Positions 19,776 through 28,975 of a stretch of 64,000 bases of DNA are shown here, piece after piece. Position 1 is the first letter of the stretch; the number at the start of each line of letters is the position of its first letter. The notes beneath the pieces were generated by a model. That model did not search any database, was not told where the DNA came from, and was given only the letters and a program-made list of their open reading frames with translations. This DNA comes from Bacteroidota bacterium. Lineage in GTDB: Bacteria > Bacteroidota > Bacteroidia > Flavobacteriales_D > Crocinitomicaceae. The translations under genes were made by a program, and so were the position numbers. The stretch is taken from positions 62,001 through 126,000 of the forward strand of contig VGMY01000004.1 of the NCBI GenBank assembly GCA_016866255.1. Reading direction: 5' to 3'.

Positions 19776-20297
19776 TCATTCTCTTAAATGCTTATCCAAT
19801 GTGATATGCAGGTTCAGTCCCCTTAGCTCATTTCCTTTTGCAATGATTTCTCCTGTGCCGTCAATTAAAAATGCAGTTGGTATGGAATTAACCCCGTAAA
19901 GGTCGGAGATTGCGTTTCCCTCATCAAGTCCATGGTATTTCCACGTCATGTTATCGGACTCAATAGTTTGTTTCCACAGGGAGGCCTCGCGATCTAACGA
20001 AACACTAAATACGGTAAAACCCTTACCTTGTTGAAAGCGCTTTTTTTTGTATTTCCGGTAGGCCTCCACCACATTCGGCATTTCCTTTCTGCACGGTCCG
20101 CACCATGATGCCCAAAAATCTATAAGCACCATTTTTCCCCGTAATTTGGAAAGTTTCAATTTTTTACCCGAAGGAGAAACCATGGTAATTTCTGGAGCGA
20201 GTCCATTGGGAACGCTATTTTTCTCAACAAAGACAAAGGAGGCACATGCTATCACTACGCAAACACCAAGTAAGGCAAATAATCTAAATTTATTCAT
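19776..20297 (-). CDS. TlpA/ResA-like thiol-disulfide oxidoreductase
   Basis: 173 residues: an N-terminal hydrophobic anchor (about 5-24) then a periplasmic thioredoxin fold with the CxxC site in FWASWCGPCRKEMP (C66, C69) and a cis-Pro loop (VNSIPTAFLID). TlpA-type proteins reduce disulfides outside the cytoplasm, often for cytochrome c maturation or redox homeostasis. Its ATG overlaps the murA stop by 4 bases, so translation is coupled to murA; it is the last gene of the purL-DUF4290-murA-tlpA operon. Confidence 0.9.
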   Translation of the reverse strand: MNKFRLFALLGVCVVIACASFVFVEKNSVPNGLAPEITMVSPSGKKLKLSKLRGKMVLIDFWASWCGPCRKEMPNVVEAYRKYKKKRFQQGKGFTVFSVSLDREASLWKQTIESDNMTWKYHGLDEGNAISDLYGVNSIPTAFLIDGTGEIIAKGNELRGLNLHITLDKHLRE

Positions 20298-21601
20298 CGT
20301 ATTCTCCGAATATCTGCTCCGATATTGTTCAAGCGGATTTCGATATCCTGGTATCCTCTATCGATTTGTTCGATATTGTGAATTACGCTTTTTCCTTTCG
20401 CTGAAAGCGCTGCGATTAAGAGCGATACCCCCGCCCTTATATCAGGAGAAGTCATCGAGATTCCCTTTAATTGATGTTCGCGGTTTAAACCTATTACCGT
20501 TGCTCGATGTGGATCGCAGAGAATTATTTGTGCTCCCATATCAATCAATTTATCCACGAAAAATAAGCGCGACTCAAACATTTTTTGGTGAATTAAAACA
20601 GAACCTTTTGCTTGGGTAGCGACCACCAAAATAATCGACAATAAATCCGGGGTAAAACCGGGCCAAGGAGCGTCATAGATGGTCAAAATTGAACCATCGA
20701 TGAAGGTGTCAATCTCGTAATTTTCTTGCCTTGGGACAAAGATATCATCTCCCCTTCGCTCCAATTTTATCCCTAATCTGCGAAAAACGTTGGGAATGAT
20801 TCCAAGGTTGTCCCAACTTACATCTTTAATGGTAATTTCCGATTGGGTCATTGCAGCTAATCCGATAAAACTACCTATTTCGATCATATCAGGCAAAATT
20901 CTGTGAAAACAGCCTTTAAGCTCTTTCACTCCCTCAATCTGTAACAAGTTAGAACCAACACCGGTAATTTTGGCTCCCATAGAATTCAGCATTTTACACA
21001 ATTGTTGAATGTAGGGTTCACAGGCAGCATTGTAGAAAGTGGTTTTTCCAGCCGCCATAACAGCCGCCATCAAAATATTTGCAGTACCTGTGACAGATGC
21101 CTCATCTAAATGAATAAAAGTTCCCTTTAATTGTTTTGCTTCAATAGAGTAAAAGTGCTCTCCTGCGTCGTAGTTAAATTTTGCACCAAGAAGGGTAAAA
21201 CCCTCAAAGTGAGTATCCAATCGACGGCGACCAATTTTATCCCCGCCGGGTTTTGGGATAAAGCCCTTGCCAAACCGAGCCAATAAAGGACCAACAATCA
21301 TGATTGACCCCCGAAGTGATGAAGCACGCTTCTTAAAGTCTTCGGTTTCGAGATACGATAAATCAATGTCTTTCGCCTGAAAAATGTAAGTTCCTTTCTC
21401 GACTTTTTCCACCTTCACCCCCATAGTTTGCAAGAGGCTTATTAATTTATTAACATCAATGATGTCTGGAACATTGGAAATGGTGACTTTTTCTGGGGTT
21501 AGCAAGGGTGCACACAGAACCTGAAGCGCTTCATTCTTTGCTCCTTGAGGATATAAATCCCCCTTCAAGCACTTTCCTCCATGAATTTCGAAAGATGGCA
21601 T
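20294..21601 (-). CDS. murA: UDP-N-acetylglucosamine 1-carboxyvinyltransferase, Cys-to-Asp active site
   Basis: 435 residues of the EPSP synthase-like fold; transfers enolpyruvate from PEP to UDP-GlcNAc, the first committed step of peptidoglycan synthesis. AKNEALQVL carries the KN substrate pair, and GGDKIGRRRLDTHFEGF corresponds to the loop that in E. coli reads GGCTIGARPVDLH. Thus the fosfomycin-target Cys (Cys115 in E. coli) is Asp (D121) here. This variant is catalytically competent and fosfomycin-insensitive in other bacteria such as Mycobacterium. It starts within the stop of the DUF4290 gene (TAATG). Confidence 0.95.
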   Translation of the reverse strand: MPSFEIHGGKCLKGDLYPQGAKNEALQVLCAPLLTPEKVTISNVPDIIDVNKLISLLQTMGVKVEKVEKGTYIFQAKDIDLSYLETEDFKKRASSLRGSIMIVGPLLARFGKGFIPKPGGDKIGRRRLDTHFEGFTLLGAKFNYDAGEHFYSIEAKQLKGTFIHLDEASVTGTANILMAAVMAAGKTTFYNAACEPYIQQLCKMLNSMGAKITGVGSNLLQIEGVKELKGCFHRILPDMIEIGSFIGLAAMTQSEITIKDVSWDNLGIIPNVFRRLGIKLERRGDDIFVPRQENYEIDTFIDGSILTIYDAPWPGFTPDLLSIILVVATQAKGSVLIHQKMFESRLFFVDKLIDMGAQIILCDPHRATVIGLNREHQLKGISMTSPDIRAGVSLLIAALSAKGKSVIHNIEQIDRGYQDIEIRLNNIGADIRRIR

Positions 21602-22230
21602 TATTTCCTAAATTTTTTCTTTTGTTTTTGCTTAAAGTTCTTATTGAATTTTTTATTCGCAGTTCCAATGCCCATTGATTTAAGTAAGACGTTGGTGTTC
21701 ATCAATTCATCCGGATTTTCCAAAACAAGGGCTCCCTTTGATAATTCTTTTAACTGATTAGCAATTACATTGTTTTCGACCGTATCGTTATTATATGCCA
21801 AAAATTGTTTTTTCATAAAATTCGCCATGGTAATTTTCAGATATTCCCTCTCCTCCAACGAATCGATGGTTGAAGCCGACTCCAATATCTCTTGTATATA
21901 CTTTCCATAATGACCGTATTTAATATTGCTATTGGGATACTCAACTCGTTGTGGCTTTTCCTTTAGCGACTCTGCCTTTGGTGTATCGTACGGGGAATCC
22001 ACGTCCAATTGAAAGTTTGACATAACGAACAGGTGCGTCCATAGTTTATGACGAAAATCATCTACGTCACGTAGATGAGGATTTAATTGGCCCATTACTT
22101 CAATGATTGCCTGAGCAGCCCTATTTCGTTCCTTGCGATCTGCTATTTCCAAGGCATGAGCAATCATGTTTTGAACGTTTCTCCCATACTCTGGAAGGAG
22201 AAGTGCCCCTCTCGTGGTATTGTATTCCAT
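21601..22230 (-). CDS. DUF4290 domain-containing protein
   Basis: 209 residues. The N-terminal ~175 residues match the DUF4290 pattern of Bacteroidota: YNTTRGALLLPEYGRNVQNM, LNPHLRDVDDFRHKLWTHLF, YGHYGKYIQE. The C-terminus is a basic tail (KKFNKNFKQKQKKKFRK). No signal peptide, so cytosolic; function unknown. It sits directly between purL and murA with no spacing at either end, an arrangement that suggests conserved coexpression with cell-wall precursor synthesis. Confidence 0.9.
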   Translation of the reverse strand: MEYNTTRGALLLPEYGRNVQNMIAHALEIADRKERNRAAQAIIEVMGQLNPHLRDVDDFRHKLWTHLFVMSNFQLDVDSPYDTPKAESLKEKPQRVEYPNSNIKYGHYGKYIQEILESASTIDSLEEREYLKITMANFMKKQFLAYNNDTVENNVIANQLKELSKGALVLENPDELMNTNVLLKSMGIGTANKKFNKNFKQKQKKKFRK

Positions 22231-24468
22231 TTAATTTTCTATTTTTTGCCCTAAAGCATTCATGTAAATATCGCGCGCTTCATCGATAAAACCAAAAGGT
22301 TCTAAATCAATTTGCAATTTACCTTTCGTGACGTGACCCAATAATACTACCGGAACCGTGGCTTTTTTCCAGAATTCGTTGAATTGATCGCGTTTTTCCT
22401 CGGGAAGTGTCACGACCACTCTCCCCTGTCCTTCCCCAAATAAAAATGCGTCGGTTCTTACCTCCATATCCGTTTCAATATCAAATCCTAAGCCTCGGGG
22501 CAAGCCCATTTCCGTAAGGGTGACAAAAAGACCACCGTCTGCAACATCGTGAGCAGCATTAATCAATCCTAAGTCGATCATTTTTCGGACGGTTGCCTGC
22601 ATTTCATACTCCTTATCCAAGTCAAAGTAAGGCACGGGGGATAACTTAATTCCATGAATGGAATACAAATATTCGGAGCAACTAAAATCATCGGTATAAT
22701 TTCCAACCAGATATATCAAATCGCCCTTGTCCTTAAAATCCAAGGTCATACACCGATTTTTATCCTCTAAAACCCCTATCATACCAATAGTTGGTGTTGG
22801 AAAAACAGGAACTTCTTTGCCCCCAATTATGCTTTGATTATAAAAAGAAACATTTCCTCCGGTTACGGGAGTCGAAAACTTTATGCAAGCAGCACTCATT
22901 CCCTTAATGGATCCGACGAATTGCCAGTAACTCTCAGGATTATGCGGGTTTCCGAAGTTCAAGCAGTTGGTAACCGCAGAAGGCACACCCCCTGAAACGG
23001 TAATATTCCTAGCCGCTTCCGCTACGGCAATCATGGTCCCAACCTCGGGGTTTGCATGGACGTATCGAGAGTTACAATCTACCGTCATCGCGAGTGCTTT
23101 TTTTGTGCCTTTCACTGACACAATAGCCGCATCCGTTGGTGCATTTGTGGACATATTGACCGTGCCCACCATGGAATCGTATTGTTCGTAAACCCAACGT
23201 TTTGAAGCAATATTTGGTAAACCCAGTAACTGAAAGGCAATATTTTTAAGGTCCTTTGGAACCGGAATTGAATCGGACTTGAAACTAAGTGCCTCCCTAA
23301 AATAAGCCGGTTCTGCATATTCTCTGCGATATTGAGGTGCTCCACCCCCTAAAACCAGGGAATCAGCAGGAACATCCCCTACGAGAACATCGTTCATAAA
23401 ATACCTAACGCGTCCGGTTTCCGTGACATGGCCTATCTGTTCAGCGTGCAAATCCCACTTTTCAAAAATTGAGGTTACGACAGATTCTTTTCCTTGATGA
23501 ACTACTACCAGCATTCGCTCTTGCGACTCCGATAGAAGGATTTCGTAAGGAAGCATGTTCGCTTGACGCGTGGGTACTTTATTCAAATAAATGTCCATTC
23601 CAACCCCACCCGATGCGGACATTTCTGTGGTAGAACAGGTGATTCCGGCAGCCCCCATGTCCTGCATTCCTACAACAGCATCCGTTTGAGCCAACTCCAT
23701 GGTCGCCTCCAAAAGCAGTTTTTCCATAAAAGGATCCCCGACTTGAACGGAGGGTAAATCATTCGCTGAGTCCTCCGTGATATCTTTCGATGCAAAAGCG
23801 GCTCCTGCAATTCCGTCTTTACCGGTGGCAGACCCCACAATGAACACGGGATTTCCAACTCCTTTAGCCGTTGCTGAAATAATTTTCTTGGTATCGATTA
23901 ATCCGGCAGAAAACGCATTAACCAAGGGATTTGTATTAAAAGAACTGTCAAAAAAAACCTCGCCCCCGACAATAGGAATTCCGAAAGCATTTCCGTAATC
24001 TCCAATGCCTTTAACAACTCCTTTTACGAGCCACTTAGTTCTTGGTAGGTTCAAATCACCAAAACGCAAGGAATTCAGTTGCGCAATAGGCCTAGCACCC
24101 ATGGTAAAAATATCGCGATTGATACCCCCCACACCTGTTGCAGCACCTTGATAGGGTTCCAAAGCACTCGGATGATTATGCGATTCAATCTTGAAAACAC
24201 ATCCTAGTCCATCGCCAATATCCACAATACCTGCATTTTCTTCTCCCGCCTTAACCAGCATATGAGGGCCGTCTTTAGGAAGCGTTTTCAACCAAAGAAT
24301 GGAGTTTTTATAAGAGCAGTGCTCCGACCACATGACGGAATACACGGCAGTTTCGGTAAAATTTGGAGTTCTCCCTAAAATTCCTTGAATGGCCTCGAAC
24401 TCTTCTGCAGTTAACCCAAGATCGCGAGCCTGTTCCAAAGTTGCTGCCTTCTGCACACTTAATTCCAT
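22231..24468 (-). CDS. purL: phosphoribosylformylglycinamidine synthase subunit PurL (small type)
   Basis: 745 residues, the length of small PurL, the ATP-dependent AIR synthase-like subunit that makes FGAM from FGAR in purine synthesis. It shows the start [12 protein letters not shown], the catalytic-domain segment [24 protein letters not shown], and duplicated AIRS halves ([28 protein letters not shown]). It lacks the N-terminal and glutaminase domains of the large type, so separate PurS and PurQ must be encoded elsewhere; neither is in this window. First gene of the minus-strand operon. Confidence 0.95.
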   Translation of the reverse strand: MELSVQKAATLEQARDLGLTAEEFEAIQGILGRTPNFTETAVYSVMWSEHCSYKNSILWLKTLPKDGPHMLVKAGEENAGIVDIGDGLGCVFKIESHNHPSALEPYQGAATGVGGINRDIFTMGARPIAQLNSLRFGDLNLPRTKWLVKGVVKGIGDYGNAFGIPIVGGEVFFDSSFNTNPLVNAFSAGLIDTKKIISATAKGVGNPVFIVGSATGKDGIAGAAFASKDITEDSANDLPSVQVGDPFMEKLLLEATMELAQTDAVVGMQDMGAAGITCSTTEMSASGGVGMDIYLNKVPTRQANMLPYEILLSESQERMLVVVHQGKESVVTSIFEKWDLHAEQIGHVTETGRVRYFMNDVLVGDVPADSLVLGGGAPQYRREYAEPAYFREALSFKSDSIPVPKDLKNIAFQLLGLPNIASKRWVYEQYDSMVGTVNMSTNAPTDAAIVSVKGTKKALAMTVDCNSRYVHANPEVGTMIAVAEAARNITVSGGVPSAVTNCLNFGNPHNPESYWQFVGSIKGMSAACIKFSTPVTGGNVSFYNQSIIGGKEVPVFPTPTIGMIGVLEDKNRCMTLDFKDKGDLIYLVGNYTDDFSCSEYLYSIHGIKLSPVPYFDLDKEYEMQATVRKMIDLGLINAAHDVADGGLFVTLTEMGLPRGLGFDIETDMEVRTDAFLFGEGQGRVVVTLPEEKRDQFNEFWKKATVPVVLLGHVTKGKLQIDLEPFGFIDEARDIYMNALGQKIEN

Positions 24469-24522
24469 AGATGAATTTGTACAAAAATAATCAATATCTC
24501 AAGACCTCAATTTACAGATTGA

Positions 24523-24550
24523 ACAAAAAAAAATCCCGTAAACGGGATTT
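24523..24550 (-). terminator. intrinsic terminator after the receptor/lipoprotein operon
   Basis: On the minus strand AAATCCCG-TTTA-CGGGATTT folds into an 8-9 bp stem followed by an uninterrupted T run. It lies 24 bases after the lipoprotein stop and before purL. Confidence 0.9.
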
Positions 24551-24573
24551 TATAAGAGGTCGACAAGCAGACT

Positions 24574-24777
24574 TTAATGTCCACAATGCACAACGTATGT
24601 GCCAGTAGAATCTGTGTAGCCGTTAGCTTCCAGTTCTTCTATTTCATCGCCGCATTTTTCACCGATTTCAATTTCGGCGCCATCCTTATCATAATGGCAG
24701 TCTGCACATTTGTTCTTTTTACAAGAAACGAAGGCAAAGGCAAGGGCAAACGAGAACGTCATTAAAATTACTTTCAT
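24574..24777 (-). CDS. small Cys-rich lipoprotein
   Basis: 67 residues: a lipoprotein signal with lipidation Cys at C19 (AFAFVSC) and a 48-residue mature part with four more Cys (C24, C27, C42, C65) and three His (H28, H64, H67), arranged as CADCH near the N-terminus and VVHCGH at the C-terminus. This spacing could bind a metal ion or form disulfides. No family is recognised. Its ATG overlaps the stop of the TonB-dependent receptor by 4 bases, so the two are translated together, which links it to the receptor's substrate. Confidence 0.75.
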   Translation of the reverse strand: MKVILMTFSFALAFAFVSCKKNKCADCHYDKDGAEIEIGEKCGDEIEELEANGYTDSTGTYVVHCGH

Positions 24778-27020
24778 GGTATTGAGGATTTAAAATTACT
24801 AGTTAAGGCGTAAGAAACACTCAAGTATGCGTTTCTTCCTGGAAAAGGCATTTGAATGTTTTTCAAACGCGAAAGATGATCAATGTAGTACGTATTCAGC
24901 AAATTGCGGACACCTGCTTTTAAGGTAAGTGCTTCTTTCTTTCCAAAAACAACGCTGATCGCAGCGTCTAGTACGTGGTAAGCTGGTGATGCGGTTTCAT
25001 TGAAGGCAACTTGATTTTGAGGCCCCATTAAGGTCGATTGGACCACGAAATCCCTCAAACTTACTTTTTTACCCAAATTCAGTTCATAGCGAAGGGAATT
25101 CATCAATCGAGGCTGAGGAATGAGAGAAACGGAACTGTCACCCAAAGCATTTACGGCAATGTATGAAACCGAAACTTCCCAATGAAGTCTGTGGGCGAAA
25201 TGAGGGTGAAAATGGAATCCTAAATCCAACCCGTAAAATAACACCTGGTTATTTTGAACGTAAGAAAAAGCAGGAATTCCCTCCATTAACGTATCAAGCG
25301 ATTCTAAATAGATGTAATCTCTCACATAATTGCCAAAGGGATTGACCAACAATACTCCGTGTTCGGTTTGACGTTCGAATGTTAAGTCTAATTGGGTTGC
25401 CTTTTCAGACTTTAGGTCTTTTTTTCCAACCTCATACCTCAGTGCACCATGATGGTATCCGTCTGAAAACAATTCCGTGAGGTGTGGGGCACGAAAACCA
25501 GTGGACACATTCGCCCTTAAAATGCTCTTGCCAGAAGATCGAACCGCCCCGAAAGTTCCATTAAATCCGTAATAATTTAATGCCGGTTGACCTTGCATAT
25601 CCACATTTAATCCCCGAAAATCATACCGAATACCTCCTTGCAAGTTCCATTTACCGAAGTCGGCAGTTAGGGAAGTAAAAATACCCGCATCCAGTACCTG
25701 AGCATTCGGAATCAACGTGTCAGACGGGTTCTTAACATTCGAATTGTCCTGAAACATGCCTTGAAAGCCTGTAATTGAGCGAATCTTGGAAGTCCATTTA
25801 TAAGTCCATTTAAACTGTGCAATGGTATTCGAAAGCAACATGCTCAATGAGGGAACGCTTATTTTTTCATCGTATTCAATTAGGCGATTTGCGGTACCTC
25901 CCATCATCAACTGCAGGTCTGACTTATCAAGGTACCAATGCGCACTTGCCTGGAGCAAATGGTTTTGGAAATATTGTGCCGGTAATTCGTAGTTTCTACC
26001 ACGTTCTTCCACCTGAAAAGTTAATGGGGTTGCTGTTGAGTCGTGCGTATGGCCGGGAATTCCGACTATCGAATGACTCATTGTATATCTTAAGGCATAG
26101 AGGCCTCGCTTTCCAGAATATGAAAGGTTGAGTTTTCCACCGATGTCGTTAAACCTTGAATTTTTGGCAAAAGTTCCGTTTGGCAATTGAAAATCTGCGT
26201 GGTTCGAATAATTCAATGCAAATAACCAACGAAATCGTTTGTAGGATTCCCGAAACATTACCTGAACTCTTCCACCCATAGAATTTGAGAATGCTTCCAC
26301 GCCTGCGTCTACTGCCCTGGACCCGAGCGGAACGAACGGAGCGTCTACCAGATAGATAACCCCTCCCAAGGCGTCCGCGCCGTACAACAAGGTAGACGGC
26401 CCCTTGATCACTTCAGCGCCTGAAATACCGAGAGAAGTAAGCCCTATACCATGATCCCCTCCCCACTGCTGTGCCTCTAGCCGCATCCCGTTTAATAGAG
26501 TAACAATACGCATACCTTGCATGCCGCGGATCACCGGCTTACTAATACCATTGCCCAAGGGTGCTGCGTAAACACCCGGAATTTTACCTATTAGCTCGCC
26601 TAAATTAACCGAAGAAATAGCGTTTAAATCCGATAACTTTCGGCTTTCTACATGGAACGGATTCTTATTCTTCAACACCATTGCACCTGAAGAAACCGTT
26701 ACTTCATGTAGGTCAAGGTGTTTAGCCAATAAATAAACAGTCACATTGGGAGCGTCGAATGAAAGTTCATCGTAAAAAATACGGTAACCTGCCGCCACCA
26801 CTTTAACAGGATTCAACCCGCTTTTACAAGAGGTGCACTGAATTCTTCCTGCGGCATCTGTAATGTAACTTTGATCTGAGTGAGGAAAATACACCGTACA
26901 CCCAGAAATCGGAAGTTTGCCCGTACTGTCTAAAACGGTGACTTGTATGGCCTGAGCATTTCCGGTCAAGTTTAAGTAAAAAAGAGTAAAGAACAGAAGA
27001 TACTTGTACATAGAATTCAT
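24774..27020 (-). CDS. TonB-dependent outer-membrane receptor, possibly for zinc
   Basis: About 748 residues from the ATG at 27020, giving signal peptide, a carboxypeptidase-like N-terminal beta domain (about 25-100), a plug (VSSGAMVLKNKNPFHVES ... GMQGMRIVTLLNGMR, KGPSTLLYGADALGG) and a beta barrel ending in an aromatic strand. It resembles ZnuD-type receptors: the barrel has a His-bearing GIPGHTHD segment (26040-26063). An in-frame ATG at 27140 lies upstream of the promoter-like element and would bury the signal peptide, so it was not used; ATG at 27011 is also possible. Zinc is inference; another metal or chelate is possible. Confidence 0.88.
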   Translation of the reverse strand: MNSMYKYLLFFTLFYLNLTGNAQAIQVTVLDSTGKLPISGCTVYFPHSDQSYITDAAGRIQCTSCKSGLNPVKVVAAGYRIFYDELSFDAPNVTVYLLAKHLDLHEVTVSSGAMVLKNKNPFHVESRKLSDLNAISSVNLGELIGKIPGVYAAPLGNGISKPVIRGMQGMRIVTLLNGMRLEAQQWGGDHGIGLTSLGISGAEVIKGPSTLLYGADALGGVIYLVDAPFVPLGSRAVDAGVEAFSNSMGGRVQVMFRESYKRFRWLFALNYSNHADFQLPNGTFAKNSRFNDIGGKLNLSYSGKRGLYALRYTMSHSIVGIPGHTHDSTATPLTFQVEERGRNYELPAQYFQNHLLQASAHWYLDKSDLQLMMGGTANRLIEYDEKISVPSLSMLLSNTIAQFKWTYKWTSKIRSITGFQGMFQDNSNVKNPSDTLIPNAQVLDAGIFTSLTADFGKWNLQGGIRYDFRGLNVDMQGQPALNYYGFNGTFGAVRSSGKSILRANVSTGFRAPHLTELFSDGYHHGALRYEVGKKDLKSEKATQLDLTFERQTEHGVLLVNPFGNYVRDYIYLESLDTLMEGIPAFSYVQNNQVLFYGLDLGFHFHPHFAHRLHWEVSVSYIAVNALGDSSVSLIPQPRLMNSLRYELNLGKKVSLRDFVVQSTLMGPQNQVAFNETASPAYHVLDAAISVVFGKKEALTLKAGVRNLLNTYYIDHLSRLKNIQMPFPGRNAYLSVSYALTSNFKSSIP

Positions 27021-27024
27021 TAAT

Positions 27025-27037
27025 GCAACTAAGTTGC
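27025..27037. promoter_or_regulatory. palindromic operator candidate GCAAC-TAA-GTTGC
   Basis: A perfect 5-bp inverted repeat with 3-base centre, placed between the -7 element and the receptor start, where it would cover the transcription start. Form and position fit a repressor of the Fur/Zur type controlling the metal receptor operon; the regulator's identity is inference. Confidence 0.5.
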
Positions 27038-27043
27038 GTTTTG

Positions 27044-27051
27044 CAAATATA
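27044..27051 (-). promoter_or_regulatory. -7 element of the receptor operon
   Basis: The minus strand reads TATATTTG, an exact TAnnTTTG match 24 bases upstream of the ATG at 27020. A -33 TTG is not at ideal spacing. The adjoining palindrome on its downstream side strengthens the assignment. Confidence 0.5.
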
Positions 27052-27355
27052 TTACAAATGCACAAAACGAAAGTAATTAAGTGTAAAAATTTCTTCGTTG
27101 TAACATCTAACCCAAGGTGTTGGGCTTTAAGCAATTTCATCAGCCAAAAACGCCTCCGATCTTGATCAATTCAGCTGTTTAATCGTTGATCGAAAAAAAA
27201 ACTCTAATGGCCGCAAATTTTATACACTTTTTCGCTCTTTACCATATCTTACCAGAAACAATCCTTGTAACTAACATCGGGAAATTGAGGAAATTTAACC
27301 TTTCATGCGATAAAAACGCAACCTGCCCGATACTTATGCATTCAGCTATTTTCGT

Positions 27356-27363
27356 TAATTTTG
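27356..27363 (+). promoter_or_regulatory. candidate -7 element for lpdA
   Basis: TAATTTTG is an exact TAnnTTTG match ending 17 bases before the ATG at 27381, in the same context (TTCG.TAATTTTG) as the element before the epimerase gene. Confidence 0.4.
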
Positions 27364-27380
27364 ATCCCAAATAAAAGGGT

Positions 27381-28772
27381 ATGAATTATGATATTATAGT
27401 TATCGGAAGTGGTCCGGGCGGTTATGTTACAGCAATAAGAGCCTCACAATTAGGAATGAAAACAGCCATTATTGAGAGGGAATCGCTAGGGGGAATTTGT
27501 TTAAATTGGGGCTGTATCCCAACTAAGGCGTTGCTAAAAAGCGCACAAGTTTTTGAATACCTGCAGCATGCGGCTGATTACGGAATTGCCGTAAAAGAAG
27601 CCTCTGCTGATTTCGGTGCCGTTGTGAAGCGTTCCCGGGATGTCGCCAATGGCATGAGCGCAGGTATCCAATTCTTAATGAAAAAAAATAAAATCGATGT
27701 CCTCAAAGGAACAGCCAAAGTTGCTCCTAACAAACAAGTTATTGTAGTCGATGAAGCAGGTAAGTCAACAAGTTATGGTGCTGGAAAGGGCGTGATTATT
27801 GCGACAGGTGCGCGTTCTAGAGAACTTCCAAACCTGCCTCAAGACGGAAACAAAATTATTGGTTATCGACAAGCCATGACACTTACCCAACAACCGAAAA
27901 AACTCGTGGTGGTGGGTTCAGGCGCGATTGGGGTGGAATTCGCTTATTTTTACAATGCTATGGGAACGGAAGTTACCCTTATTGAATACCTGCCAAATAT
28001 CGTTCCGTTGGAGGATGAAGATGTATCCAAGCAACTTGAAAAATCGTTCAAGAAATCAGGTATTACTATTATGACCGAGACTTCAGTGGAATCTGTTGAC
28101 ACAAAAGGGAAAGGGTGCGTTGTTACGGTTAAAACTTCGAAAGGAGAAGAAAAAATAGAATGCGATGTGGTATTGTCTGCAGTTGGTGTGCAAGCCAACA
28201 TTGAAGAATTAGGTGTAGAAGAAGTTGGCATCATTCAAGATAAAGGAAAAATTATGGTCGACGAATTTTATCAAACCAACATTCCCGGTTACTATGCCAT
28301 CGGAGATTTAGTGCCAGGGCCGGCTTTAGCGCATGTAGCCTCAGCCGAAGGAATAATCTGCGTTGAAAAATTGGCAGGTCATCATCCTGATCCGCTTAAT
28401 TATAACAACGTGCCCGGTTGCACCTATTGCTCTCCTGAAGTCGCTTCGGTAGGCATGACTGAAAAAGCCGCCATAGCTGCAGGACTTGACGTTAAAATCG
28501 GGAAATTTCCTTTCTCTGCTTCTGGAAAGGCCAGTGCTGCCGGAGCAAAGGACGGCTTTGTAAAATTAATTTTCGACGCAAAATACGGAGAGCTTTTAGG
28601 GGCCCACATGATTGGAGCCAACGTAACTGAAATGATTGCAGAAATCGTGGCCATCCGCAAATTGGAAACTACCGGCATGGATTTGATCAAAACGGTGCAC
28701 CCCCATCCTACCATGTCTGAGGCTATTATGGAAGCCGCAGCTGCCGCATACGGTGAGGTCATCCATCTTTAA
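27381..28772 (+). CDS. lpdA: dihydrolipoyl dehydrogenase (E3)
   Basis: 463 residues of the FAD-dependent disulfide oxidoreductase family. FAD motif GSGPGGYVTAIRA near residue 9, redox disulfide C40/C45 in GGICLNWGCIPTK, NAD motif GSGAIGVEFAYF, and the dimer-interface His-Glu pair in HPHPTMSEA near the C-terminus. It reoxidises dihydrolipoamide of 2-oxoacid dehydrogenase complexes and possibly the glycine cleavage system, so it could serve the fused E1 encoded at 8726-10726. It appears to be a single-gene unit. Confidence 0.96.
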   Translation: MNYDIIVIGSGPGGYVTAIRASQLGMKTAIIERESLGGICLNWGCIPTKALLKSAQVFEYLQHAADYGIAVKEASADFGAVVKRSRDVANGMSAGIQFLMKKNKIDVLKGTAKVAPNKQVIVVDEAGKSTSYGAGKGVIIATGARSRELPNLPQDGNKIIGYRQAMTLTQQPKKLVVVGSGAIGVEFAYFYNAMGTEVTLIEYLPNIVPLEDEDVSKQLEKSFKKSGITIMTETSVESVDTKGKGCVVTVKTSKGEEKIECDVVLSAVGVQANIEELGVEEVGIIQDKGKIMVDEFYQTNIPGYYAIGDLVPGPALAHVASAEGIICVEKLAGHHPDPLNYNNVPGCTYCSPEVASVGMTEKAAIAAGLDVKIGKFPFSASGKASAAGAKDGFVKLIFDAKYGELLGAHMIGANVTEMIAEIVAIRKLETTGMDLIKTVHPHPTMSEAIMEAAAAAYGEVIHL

Positions 28773-28926
28773 GATTAAGTCCTTTCATCGTGAAACGGGG
28801 CATTGCACGATCAACTACCGGATAAAACTTGTAAAAACGGCACAAAATTTAGAATTTATCGTGCTATTTATGACAAATCGTCACTGATTTTTGAAAATTT
28901 TTCCTTGTTTGTCATACTCTTCCTGA

Positions 28927-28941
28927 TGGCACGTTCCTTGA
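28927..28941 (+). promoter_or_regulatory. weak sigma54-like sequence upstream of dnaK
   Basis: TGGCACGTTCCTTGA resembles the sigma54 consensus TGGCACGNNNNTTGC with correct spacing, but the -12 GC is GA. It ends 34 bases before the dnaK ATG. The mismatch is at an almost invariant position, so confidence is low. Confidence 0.2.
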
Positions 28942-28975
28942 GCCATTCTCTACGTTAAAATTTAAATAACATAAA

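Larger units (their letters stand above)
27021..27380. other. 360-bp intergenic region with divergent promoters
   Basis: Gene-free stretch between the receptor operon (minus) and lpdA (plus). It holds the receptor's palindrome and -7 element at its left end and a TAATTTTG element before lpdA at its right end. The middle (about 27060-27340) is AT-rich with no further feature that I can support; a 62-codon ORF at 27186-27374 has no coding signs. Confidence 0.6.

Noticed and set aside
27021-27140. N-terminal extension of the TonB-dependent receptor
   Set aside because: Would begin upstream of the -7 element and palindrome and bury the signal peptide.
27186-27374. 62-codon ORF before lpdA
   Set aside because: AT-rich, no domain, overlaps the likely promoter region and has no coupling with lpdA.
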